Shown here: in pieces, positions 1-5,697 of the stretch | How the letters are laid out: each line of letters starts with the position of its first letter | Position numbering within the stretch: the first letter of the stretch is position 1 | Assembly (NCBI GenBank): GCA_046086225.1 | Contig: JBJSXF010000069.1 | Coordinates: forward strand, 1-19,818 | Length of the DNA: 19,818 nucleotides | Direction: 5' to 3' | Source of the DNA: JBJSXF01 sp046086225 | GTDB lineage: Bacteria > Actinomycetota > Acidimicrobiia > IMCC26256 > PALSA-610 | Position numbers and translations under genes: made by a program | Notes under the pieces: generated by a model | What the model was told of the DNA's origin: nothing | Seen by the model: the letters and a program-made list of their open reading frames with translations, nothing else | The model's database searches: none

Positions 1-113
1 CGCGCGAGCGCACGCGGGAGATCCCCAAGCCCATCGATCCATACGTGGCCGACCCGACGCGAGAGTTGCCTGACAAGCCCATCGATGGGGAGTCGCCCAC
101 CGATCAGCAGTAA
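1..113 (+). CDS. C-terminal tail of an unrecognised protein (partial, 5' end outside window)
   Basis: An open frame enters from the left edge (first full codon at base 3) and stops at TAA 111-113, giving the last 36 residues. The tail is charged and proline-rich, looks disordered, and contains KPID twice, encoded by a 12-base direct repeat (AAGCCCATCGAT at 27-38 and 75-86). No domain can be recognised from so short a piece. It lies on the same strand as the MaoC-like hydratase nine bases downstream, so a related acyl-CoA function is possible, but that is inference from position only. Its stop codon doubles as the start of a promoter-like hexamer for the next gene. Confidence 0.6.
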   Translation, partial: RERTREIPKPIDPYVADPTRELPDKPIDGESPTDQQ

Positions 114-116
114 GTT
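111..116 (+). promoter_or_regulatory. -10 hexamer TAAGTT of the MaoC-like gene (leaderless type)
   Basis: TAAGTT fits the actinobacterial -10 pattern TANNNT and ends exactly six bases before ATG 123. This is the spacing expected if transcription starts at the A of the start codon. The TAA is also the stop codon of the upstream gene. No clear -35 is seen. Confidence 0.5.
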
Positions 117-122
117 GCGGGC

Positions 123-629
123 ATGACTGTTCATGAGCGGCCGTTCGGACGATGCCTCGAGGACTTCGTGGTCGGTGACGTGTACCGGCACTGGCCGGGC
201 AAGACCATCACCGAGTACGACGATCATCTCTTCTGCATGATCACGATGAACCACCACCCGTTGCACACCGATGCGTGGTACGCGGAGCGGGCGACGCAGT
301 TCGGCAAGAACGTCGTGGTCGGCAATCTCGTCTACTCGATCGTGCTCGGCATGTCGGTGCCCGACGTCAGCGGGGCGGCGATCGCCAACCTCGAGGTCGA
401 GTCGCTCCAGCACAAGATGCCGACCTTCCACGGCGACACCATCTACGCCGAGACCAAGGTGCTCGACAAGAAGGAGTCGCAGAGCAAGCCCGACCGCGGG
501 ATCGTCGCGGTCGAGACCCGCGGCTACAACCAGCGGGGCGAGGAGGTCTGCTACTTCCGGCGCCGGGTGATGGTGCTGAAGCGGGAGGCGGCCAAGCCGC
601 GCGAGCGGCCCTACACCTCACCCGAGTAG
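123..629 (+). CDS. MaoC-like (R)-specific enoyl-CoA hydratase / dehydratase
   Basis: The 168-residue protein is a single hot-dog fold MaoC-type domain, the usual length for one-domain hydratases of the mesaconyl-CoA or enoyl-CoA hydratase kind. The hydratase motif is at residues 42-50 (MNHHPLHTD): H48 is the expected catalytic histidine, and N43 stands where the classical enoyl-CoA hydratase 2 has aspartate. This substitution is usual in the mesaconyl/methylmalyl branch of the family as I remember it. The region around residues 61-80 (FGKNVVVGNLVYSIVLG) matches the helix that follows the active site. ATG 123 has no Shine-Dalgarno but sits six bases after TAAGTT, so a leaderless mRNA is likely. 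The substrate (branched or unsaturated acyl-CoA) cannot be told from sequence. Confidence 0.85.
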   Translation: MTVHERPFGRCLEDFVVGDVYRHWPGKTITEYDDHLFCMITMNHHPLHTDAWYAERATQFGKNVVVGNLVYSIVLGMSVPDVSGAAIANLEVESLQHKMPTFHGDTIYAETKVLDKKESQSKPDRGIVAVETRGYNQRGEEVCYFRRRVMVLKREAAKPRERPYTSPE

Positions 630-704
630 GCGCTACCGCCTGGGGGTGCCCCTGCCGCCGCCCGGGGAGGTCGGACGCCCCATTCTCGGGCGAGGTCCGC
701 GAAC

Positions 705-720
705 CCCGCCGATCGGCGGG
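705..720. promoter_or_regulatory. 16-bp perfect palindrome (operator or terminator hairpin)
   Basis: CCCGCCGATCGGCGGG is a perfect inverted repeat. With one bulged C it extends outward to AA/TT, making a strong hairpin. It lies 76 bases after the MaoC-like stop and directly before the hexamer TACCGT (722-727). It can be a terminator for the upstream gene, or an operator overlapping the promoter of the membrane-protein gene. The sequence alone does not decide. Confidence 0.5.
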
Positions 721-721
721 T

Positions 722-727
722 TACCGT
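722..727 (+). promoter_or_regulatory. -10 hexamer TACCGT of the membrane-protein gene
   Basis: TACCGT fits TANNNT. Transcription would begin near base 734, giving a leader of about 23 bases that carries the GGAGG ribosome binding site at 746-750, six bases before ATG 757. This gene is therefore leadered, unlike several neighbours. Confidence 0.4.
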
Positions 728-756
728 CGGAGCCGACCCCGAACCGGAGGATTCCG

Positions 757-1419
757 ATGTCCGACGTGCCGCCGCCCCCGCCCCCGCCGCCGCCCGGAGC
801 CTCGCCTGCTCCCAGCGGAGCCGATGCCGGCTCTGCGCTGTCCTACGGCTTCAAGAAGTTCCAGGCGAGCGCCGGGGTGCTGATCATCGCGATGATCATC
901 CCGATCGTCGCGAGCATCGCGGTCTCCCTCGGCGGCGCGATCTTCAAGGGCTCGATCGGCGGCGCCATCGTCCAGATCCTCGCCTGGGTGGCGAGCACGA
1001 TGGGCGCGATCGGCGTCTGGCGCGTGGCGCTCATGATCACCGCCGGCGAGACCCCCGATCTCGGCCGCGCCTACCAGTACGACCGGTGGGGCGAGTGGCT
1101 GGCGTTCTCGTTCGTCTTCGGCGTGATCGTCGCCGTCGGCTTCTTCCTGTGCATCATCCCCGGGCTCCTGGCCATGGCGTTCCTCGGGCTCGCTCCCCTC
1201 TACTTCATCGACGGGCGGCGGAGCGTCGGAGAGGCGCTCACGGCGTCGCGCGAGGCGGCGAGTGCCCGCCGTCTGGCGCTGCCTGTGTTCCTGGTGACCA
1301 TCGTCGGTCCGCTCGGCATCCTGCTCTGCTTCGTCGGCGTCTTCGTCACCATGCCGGTGTCGTACGTCGGCCTGGCGTTCCTCTACCGGAACGCGATCGG
1401 GCAGTCGGTGGCGCAGTAG
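757..1419 (+). CDS. Integral membrane protein with N-terminal polyproline tract (DUF975/YciC-like)
   Basis: I start the gene at ATG 757 because GGAGG lies six bases upstream and a -10 hexamer lies before it. An in-frame ATG at 646 would add an unconvincing low-complexity head. The 220-residue product begins with nine consecutive prolines (residues 5-13) and a Pro/Ala/Ser-rich cytoplasmic segment. Four or five membrane segments follow (about 38-60, 66-90, 112-142, 168-195 and 198-213). The stretch LCIIPGLLAMAFLGLAPLYF then IDGRRSVGEAL resembles the conserved core of DUF975/YciC-type membrane proteins, where a helix is followed by a short amphipathic 'EAL..S' helix. The function is unknown. It is convergent with the ABC-2 operon downstream. 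Confidence 0.8.
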   Translation: MSDVPPPPPPPPPGASPAPSGADAGSALSYGFKKFQASAGVLIIAMIIPIVASIAVSLGGAIFKGSIGGAIVQILAWVASTMGAIGVWRVALMITAGETPDLGRAYQYDRWGEWLAFSFVFGVIVAVGFFLCIIPGLLAMAFLGLAPLYFIDGRRSVGEALTASREAASARRLALPVFLVTIVGPLGILLCFVGVFVTMPVSYVGLAFLYRNAIGQSVAQ

Positions 1420-1426
1420 GCGGGAA

Positions 1427-1439
1427 GCCGCCGGGCGGC
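1427..1439. terminator. Short GC hairpin between convergent genes
   Basis: GCCGC (1427-1431) pairs with GCGGC (1435-1439) around a 3-base loop, in the 26-base gap between two convergent stop codons (1419 and 1446). There is no T tract, as is common in GC-rich actinobacteria. Weak evidence. Confidence 0.3.
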
Positions 1440-1445
1440 GTCACC

Positions 1446-2261
1446 TCAGGTGAGCACGCGGGTCGCGAAACTCTTTGCGCCCGCCACGAGGAACGCGGTC
1501 GTGAACCCGGCCAGGGCGAGGTAGATCACCGCGGCCGACATGTGCGGAATCCCGTTCGTGAGCGACAGACGCATGCCTTCGCTCATGTAGACGAGCGGGT
1601 TGACGAGCACCGACCACTTGAGCCACGGCAACGGTGACAGGCTCTGCCACGGGTAGTAGACGCCACCGAGGAACGTCATCGGGATCACGAGCAGGCTGAA
1701 GATGAGCGGTACCTGCCGGGGCTCGAACCGCGTGCCGATCACGAGGCCCATCGCTGCGCTCATGAGCGCCGAGAGGGGCAGGATCGTGAGCAGGAGGGGC
1801 CAGTGCACGTCCAGGTCGACGGGTGTCGCCGGGATGAAGGCGGCGAGCGGGAACACGACGAGCGAGGCGAGCAGGGCCTGAACGGTGCCCGACGCGACCT
1901 TCTCCAGCGCGACGGCCCACACCGGGAGCGGCGCGAGCACCCGATCCTCGATCTCGCGGGTGTAGCCGAAGTCCTGCACCAACGGCAGCGCAACGGCCTG
2001 GATGCCCTGGAAGATGAGGACGCTCGCGATCACCCCGCCCACGAGCAGCGTGGAGAATTGCGAGGCCCCGGCTGCTCCACCGATCGACTGTCCGATCTTC
2101 GGGAACACGTACGCGAACACGAAGATGAGGAGCAGTGGCTGCATCACGGTGCGGCCGACGAACATCCAGATCTCCTTGCGGAGCACGGCGATGTCGCGCA
2201 GGAGCAACGCGCCGAAGGCCCGTGCGGTCGACGAGCGGGGGCGGGCGATCCCGGTGGTCAT
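1446..2261 (-). CDS. ABC-2 type transporter permease
   Basis: The 271-residue membrane protein is the permease partner of the ATPase encoded just upstream. It has about six hydrophobic segments (about 38-55, 71-95, 122-142, 153-175, 184-203 and 243-262). It also carries the family landmarks TREIEDRVLAPLPVWAVALEK (100-120), after membrane segment 2, and IPMTFLGGVYYPWQSL (193-208). These match DrrB/NodJ-like ABC-2 permeases that export drugs, lipids or polysaccharide precursors. Its ATG overlaps the ATPase stop by four bases (ATGA), which implies translational coupling. The substrate cannot be predicted. Confidence 0.9.
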   Translation of the reverse strand: MTTGIARPRSSTARAFGALLLRDIAVLRKEIWMFVGRTVMQPLLLIFVFAYVFPKIGQSIGGAAGASQFSTLLVGGVIASVLIFQGIQAVALPLVQDFGYTREIEDRVLAPLPVWAVALEKVASGTVQALLASLVVFPLAAFIPATPVDLDVHWPLLLTILPLSALMSAAMGLVIGTRFEPRQVPLIFSLLVIPMTFLGGVYYPWQSLSPLPWLKWSVLVNPLVYMSEGMRLSLTNGIPHMSAAVIYLALAGFTTAFLVAGAKSFATRVLT

Positions 2262-3208
2262 TCGCGGAGCTCCCGTCCGGTGAGCGAGATGAAGACCGTC
2301 TCGAGCGAGGTCTCGCTGATGCCGACGTCGTGCACGGCGAACCCGGCCCGATCGGCCCGGCCGATGATCTCGGGGAGCGAAGGACCGTCGGTGCCGACGT
2401 AGAGGTGCACCGTCCCGTCGATCACCTGCCCGCCCGCGATCCCGGGCGCGGCGCGCAACTCGGTGAGCAGCGCATCGCAGTCACCGGCGGCCTGGATCCG
2501 CACCTCGGCCGCCGTGCCCACCGTCCGCTTCAGATCGCCGGGCGTGCCGAGGGCGAGCAGGCGGCCGTGGTCGACGATGGCCACCCGGTCGCAGAGGCGG
2601 TCGGCTTCCTCCATGTAGTGCGTGGTGAGCACGATGGTCTGGCCGCGGGCGTTCAGCTCGCCGATGACGTCCCACAGGGCGAGGCGGCTCTGGGGGTCGA
2701 GACCCGAGGTCGGCTCGTCGAGGAACAGCACGTCGGGGTCGTGCATGATCGCCCGGGCGACCATGAGGCGCTGAGCCATGCCGCCGGAGAGCGTGGCGAC
2801 GTCGGCGCGGGCCCGGTCACGGAGCCGGAACCGGTCGAGCAGCTCCTCGCTGCGGCGCTTCGCCTCGCGGGCGCCGTACCCGAAGTAGCGGGCGTGGAAC
2901 ACGAGGTTCTCGGTGACGTCGAGGGCCCGGTCGAGGGTGTTGGTCTGGGAGACGACGCCGATCATCCGCTTCGCCGCCGTGGGCTCGGCCACCACGTCGA
3001 TCCCGCCGACCCGGGCCCGGCCCGCAGTCGGGATCACCCGGGTGGTGAGCATGCCGACGGTTGTGGTCTTCCCGGCGCCGTTGGGTCCGAGGAGGCCGAA
3101 GATCTCGCCCCGCTCGACCTCGAGGTCGAGGCCGTCGACGGCCCGGACCTCACCACCCCGACCGGCGAACACCTTGGTCAGGCCTTCGGTGCTGATCGCG
3201 GCGGTCAC
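2258..3208 (-). CDS. ABC transporter ATP-binding protein, DrrA-like
   Basis: I place the start at GTG 3208 (316 residues), not at the in-frame start at 3271, for two reasons: a textbook promoter would otherwise lie inside the gene, and typical DrrA homologues start at this point. Motifs: Walker A GPNGAGKTT (41-49), Q-loop Q88, signature LSGGM (140-144), Walker B LFLDEP (161-166, catalytic E165) and switch H197. The C-terminal part (about 225-316) is the extra domain (DUF4162 type) of daunorubicin-resistance-like ATPases, including ETSLETVFISLTGR. It energises the ABC-2 permease encoded downstream. All catalytic residues are present. Confidence 0.93.
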   Translation of the reverse strand: MTAAISTEGLTKVFAGRGGEVRAVDGLDLEVERGEIFGLLGPNGAGKTTTVGMLTTRVIPTAGRARVGGIDVVAEPTAAKRMIGVVSQTNTLDRALDVTENLVFHARYFGYGAREAKRRSEELLDRFRLRDRARADVATLSGGMAQRLMVARAIMHDPDVLFLDEPTSGLDPQSRLALWDVIGELNARGQTIVLTTHYMEEADRLCDRVAIVDHGRLLALGTPGDLKRTVGTAAEVRIQAAGDCDALLTELRAAPGIAGGQVIDGTVHLYVGTDGPSLPEIIGRADRAGFAVHDVGISETSLETVFISLTGRELRE

Positions 3209-3214
3209 GGATGG

Positions 3215-3244
3215 ATGACAGACCCGGAGGGTGGGACGTGTCAA
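3215..3244 (-). promoter_or_regulatory. Promoter of the ABC-2 operon: TTGACA - 18 bp - TGTCAT, leaderless
   Basis: On the minus strand, a perfect -35 TTGACA (3244-3239), an 18-base spacer and TGTCAT (3220-3215) are followed after six bases by GTG 3208. The -10 lacks the usual A at position 2, which the consensus -35 may compensate. The geometry predicts a transcript starting at the GTG. Confidence 0.6.
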
Positions 3245-3276
3245 ATCCCCCCGGGAGCGGATCGTCGGCACCCGGA

Positions 3277-3282
3277 TAACCT
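3277..3282 (+). promoter_or_regulatory. -10 hexamer TAACCT of the MBL-fold gene (leaderless type)
   Basis: TAACCT ends exactly six bases before ATG 3289, and no Shine-Dalgarno is present. It is divergent from the ABC-2 promoter, with start points about 80 bases apart. No convincing -35. Confidence 0.55.
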
Positions 3283-3288
3283 GATCCG

Positions 3289-4164
3289 ATGGCCGCGTCG
3301 GTCCGGGTGGTGCTCAACGGGGTGCGCGGTTCGACGCCGTGCGCGGGCGCCGAGTACCTGCGATTCGGCGGGAGCTCGTCGTGCGTGGCGATCGAGTCCG
3401 ACGGCGCGCCACCGATCATCCTCGATCTCGGCACCGGTCTGCGCCGATACTCGAGTCGGTGGGAGGCCCCGGGCGCGGAGCCGTTCCGCGGGCACGTACT
3501 GCTCACCCATCTGCACTGGGATCACGTGCAGGGGCTCCCGTTCTTCACGCCGTTGCACCAGGCGGGCGCGCGGGTCGAGATCCACGGACCGGCCCAGGAG
3601 ACGGGCCGCCTCGGTGATGTCTTCGGCCGCATGATGGGCTCGCCGTTCTTCCCGATCGGACCTTCCGACCTGGCCGCCGACGTCTGCTTCTCCGAGGTCG
3701 CCGACGACGACTTCGCGATCGGTCCGGCGAAGGTGCGGTCGCGCTGGGTGCGCCACACCGACCCCACCCTCGGCTTCCGGGTGGAGGTGGCGGGTCGGGT
3801 CGTCGTCTACCTCCCCGATCACGGGCAGGCCTGCGGTGATCACGGCGATGACCACGTGCCCGATGCCGTGCTCGAACTCTGTGACGGTGCCGACGTGCTC
3901 ATCCACGACGCCCAGCACACGACCGAGGAGTTCGGGCCGAAGCGCCACTGGGGGCACTGCACCGTCGATTACGCCCTGCACGTGGGGCGGGAGGCCGGCG
4001 CCCGGCACGTGGTGCTCTTCCATCACGATCCGGCGCATACCGACGATGATCTCGACCGGATCGAGGCGCAGGCGCGCGACGTCGGCGCTCACCTCGGGAT
4101 TCCCGAGGTGACGGCGGCGCGGGAAGGCGCCGAGCTGCTCGTAGGGGGAACCGAGGCCCGATGA
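3289..4164 (+). CDS. Metallo-beta-lactamase-fold hydrolase
   Basis: The 291-residue protein has the complete metal site of the MBL superfamily: H74-L-H76-W-D78-H79, then probable ligands H156 (VRHTDP), D207 (IHDAQH) and H246 (FHHDPAH). The N-terminal pattern (GVRGSTP..., then SSSCVAIE and LDLGTGLRR) resembles the phosphodiesterase or RNase Z-like branch (PhnP/cyclic-phosphodiesterase style) rather than true lactamases. A hydrolytic activity on a phosphodiester or similar ester is therefore likely; the substrate is unknown. ATG 3289 is supported by the TAACCT hexamer six bases before it. Its stop overlaps the start of the flavin reductase gene by four bases, so the two are co-translated. Confidence 0.88.
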   Translation: MAASVRVVLNGVRGSTPCAGAEYLRFGGSSSCVAIESDGAPPIILDLGTGLRRYSSRWEAPGAEPFRGHVLLTHLHWDHVQGLPFFTPLHQAGARVEIHGPAQETGRLGDVFGRMMGSPFFPIGPSDLAADVCFSEVADDDFAIGPAKVRSRWVRHTDPTLGFRVEVAGRVVVYLPDHGQACGDHGDDHVPDAVLELCDGADVLIHDAQHTTEEFGPKRHWGHCTVDYALHVGREAGARHVVLFHHDPAHTDDDLDRIEAQARDVGAHLGIPEVTAAREGAELLVGGTEAR

Positions 4165-4658
4165 CGACGCCGCTCCAGGTCCTCGCGCCCGACGCGGCTG
4201 CGTTCCGCACGGTGCTCGGTCACTACGCGACCGGGATCGCGATCGTGACCGGCATCGACGGCGACGAGCCGGTCGGCATCGCCTGCAACTCCTTCACCTC
4301 GGTCTCGCTCGAGCCCCCGCTCGTGCTCTTCTGCGCGGCGACGTCGTCATCGACCTGGCCCCGGTTGCAGCGCGCGGGACGGTGGGCGGCCAACATCCTC
4401 GGGGAGGACGGCGAGGCGGTGAGCCGACTCTTCGCTCAGCCCGGTGCCGACCGGTTCGGCTCGACCGATTGGTCACCGGGGCGCACCGGGTCACCGATCC
4501 TGCGCGACGCGCTGGCGTTCGTCGATTGCGAGACCGTGGCGGAGCATGACGCGGGCGACCACGTGATCGTCGTCGGGCGGGTCGTGGAGCTCGGCTACCG
4601 CACCGAGGGCAAACCGCTGCTCTTCTACCGGGGCGGCTACGGCCACTTCGAGATCTGA
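4161..4658 (+). CDS. Flavin reductase domain protein (HpaC/ActVB-like)
   Basis: The 165-residue protein matches the split-barrel FMN-binding flavin reductase family, whose members reduce FMN or FAD with NAD(P)H and pass it to a monooxygenase. Visible landmarks are HYATGIAIVT (21-30), GIACNSFTSVSLEPPLVLF (39-57), AANIL (76-80), GDHVIVVGRV (132-141) and PLLFYRGGYG (152-161). Length is normal for a stand-alone reductase. The start ATG overlaps the previous stop (ATGA). No two-component monooxygenase gene is adjacent, and the P450 7 kb away normally uses ferredoxin, so its partner enzyme is unknown. Confidence 0.9.
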   Translation: MTTPLQVLAPDAAAFRTVLGHYATGIAIVTGIDGDEPVGIACNSFTSVSLEPPLVLFCAATSSSTWPRLQRAGRWAANILGEDGEAVSRLFAQPGADRFGSTDWSPGRTGSPILRDALAFVDCETVAEHDAGDHVIVVGRVVELGYRTEGKPLLFYRGGYGHFEI

Positions 4659-4667
4659 CCGGTCGCA

Positions 4668-5138
4668 GTGATCGGCGGCGCCGACCTCGCCGCAGCGGCT
4701 CGCCTCGTGGTGGGCGCGGCGTTGGCGATCGCCGCTGCGGGCAAACTCGCCGACCGGCGGGCAGCGGCGGCGCGGACGGAAGTGCTGCTCGGGCCGATCG
4801 GCCCCGTGGTCGCCGGAGCGCTCCCGCTCGTCGAGGTGCTGCTCGCGGTCGCGCTCCTGGCGTGGTGGGTGCCCGTTCCCGGGATCCTGACCATCGGGCT
4901 CCTCGTCGCCTTCACCTTTGTGCTCGGCCGGGCGGCCCGGCGGGGAGTGCCGTGTCCGTGCTTCGGGCCGGGGTCGAGCCGTCCCCCGGGGCGTCGTGAC
5001 TTCATCCGCAACGGGCTGCTCTTCGCGGGGGCGATCCTCGCAACCGGCTCGCCGGTCGGTGCCGCGCCGGTCGCCACGGCATCGCTCGCCGTCGGGTTCG
5101 CGGCGGTCCTGATCGGCATCGTCCGCAGCGACCACTGA
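4668..5138 (+). CDS. MauE/DoxX-like membrane protein with PCPCFG motif
   Basis: This 156-residue, four-helix membrane protein begins at GTG 4668, nine bases after the flavin reductase stop, so it is probably the third gene of that operon. Hydrophobic segments lie at about 9-25, 44-66, 70-88 and 114-150. The cytoplasmic-side motif VPCPCFG (94-100; Cys96 and Cys98) is characteristic of MauE-type proteins, which are linked to disulfide handling and maturation of methylamine dehydrogenase. Here no methylamine dehydrogenase genes are present, so a general thiol-disulfide or thioredoxin-related role is more likely. Convergent with the DUF4395-like gene. Confidence 0.75.
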   Translation: MIGGADLAAAARLVVGAALAIAAAGKLADRRAAAARTEVLLGPIGPVVAGALPLVEVLLAVALLAWWVPVPGILTIGLLVAFTFVLGRAARRGVPCPCFGPGSSRPPGRRDFIRNGLLFAGAILATGSPVGAAPVATASLAVGFAAVLIGIVRSDH

Positions 5139-5156
5139 CCGAGCCCCGCTCCTCGG
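5139..5156. terminator. Possible weak bidirectional hairpin
   Basis: CCGAG (5139-5143) can pair with CTCGG (5152-5156) around an 8-base loop, directly after the MauE-like stop and before the convergent DUF4395-like stop. The stem is only 5 bp and there is no T tract. Confidence 0.2.
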
Positions 5157-5172
5157 CCCGGCGACCCTCCGG

Positions 5173-5592
5173 TCAGGACCGCGGCGCGCGGTGGGCGAGG
5201 TGGCGGAGGCCGACGGCTCCGAGCGCCACGCCGCTCGCGGCGCCGAGGATCGCCACGACCGCGGCCGACATCGCGATCAGCCAGCCCAGGAGCGGGATCG
5301 CGAGCATGGCCACCCAGGCCGCGCCGCAGGCGGCGGCGAGCGCGGTCTGCTGGCGTCGGATCTCCGTCGGGTCGGCGTCGGCGGTCTGCGGACGGCGCCG
5401 AGCGACGAGGGCCTGCCAGAGGATCCGGACCGGGTCGACGCCGGGGCCGAGGACCGCCACCAGACCGGCGAGGAGCCCGACGGCGGGCACCAGGGCGGGG
5501 ATCTTGAACACGAAGCCGGTGAGGATCAGCACCCCGATCACCGCCTGGCTCAGGCGATCGGCCCGGGGATCGGGGGGTGGACCGGCGGGCAC
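5173..5592 (-). CDS. DUF4395-like small membrane protein
   Basis: The 139-residue protein starts at GTG 5592 on the minus strand. DPRADRLSQAVIGVLIL near the N-terminus, then a helix pair and VLGPGVDPVRILWQAL (47-62), resembles DUF4395 membrane proteins. Those often occur beside thioredoxin-like and MauE-like genes. Hydrophobic segments are at about 15-50 (two short helices), 84-104 and 106-130, separated by a charged loop (residues 64-82). The function is unknown; its convergent MauE-like neighbour supports a thiol-redox context. TAGCGT sits six bases before the GTG, indicating a leaderless transcript. The upstream region is nearly identical to that of the glutathione peroxidase gene at 15265. 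Confidence 0.65.
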   Translation of the reverse strand: MPAGPPPDPRADRLSQAVIGVLILTGFVFKIPALVPAVGLLAGLVAVLGPGVDPVRILWQALVARRRPQTADADPTEIRRQQTALAAACGAAWVAMLAIPLLGWLIAMSAAVVAILGAASGVALGAVGLRHLAHRAPRS

Positions 5593-5598
5593 GGGGGA

Positions 5599-5624
5599 AC
5601 GCTACCGGTGGCTCCGACCGGGTC
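5599..5624 (-). promoter_or_regulatory. Promoter with TAGCGT -10 and element shared with the Gpx gene
   Basis: Minus-strand TAGCGT (5604-5599) ends six bases before GTG 5592. On the plus strand the region begins ACGCTACCGGTGG, then CTCCGA, then CCGGG. The same three blocks, in the same order and with only two extra single bases, occur at 15294-15319 upstream of glutathione peroxidase. Confidence 0.55.
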
Positions 5625-5653
5625 CGGCCTTCCCGTTCGGGTAGCCGGACGAC

Positions 5654-5659
5654 TACTCT
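5654..5659 (+). promoter_or_regulatory. -10 hexamer TACTCT of the FtsH-like gene
   Basis: TACTCT fits TANNNT. Transcription would start near base 5666 and give a leader of about 30 bases, with a GAGGG purine run (5682-5686) before ATG 5698. No clear -35. Confidence 0.4.
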
Positions 5660-5697
5660 CCGTAGCCGTCAAGCGGATTCCGAGGGAGCGTGCGGCG

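Noticed and set aside
27..86. 12-base direct repeat AAGCCCATCGAT (27-38 and 75-86) as a possible attachment site or mobile-element scar
   Set aside because: Both copies are in frame in a coding tail and encode KPID; the spacing of 48 bases and lack of other marks fit simple internal repetition of a disordered protein end.
646..756. N-terminal extension of the membrane protein to ATG 646
   Set aside because: It would run through the palindrome and the -10 hexamer and lacks a ribosome binding site; ATG 757 has GGAGG at ideal spacing.
4161..5138. Flavin reductase plus MauE-like gene as part of a methylamine or two-component monooxygenase operon
   Set aside because: No methylamine dehydrogenase subunit or flavin-dependent monooxygenase gene is present in the window.
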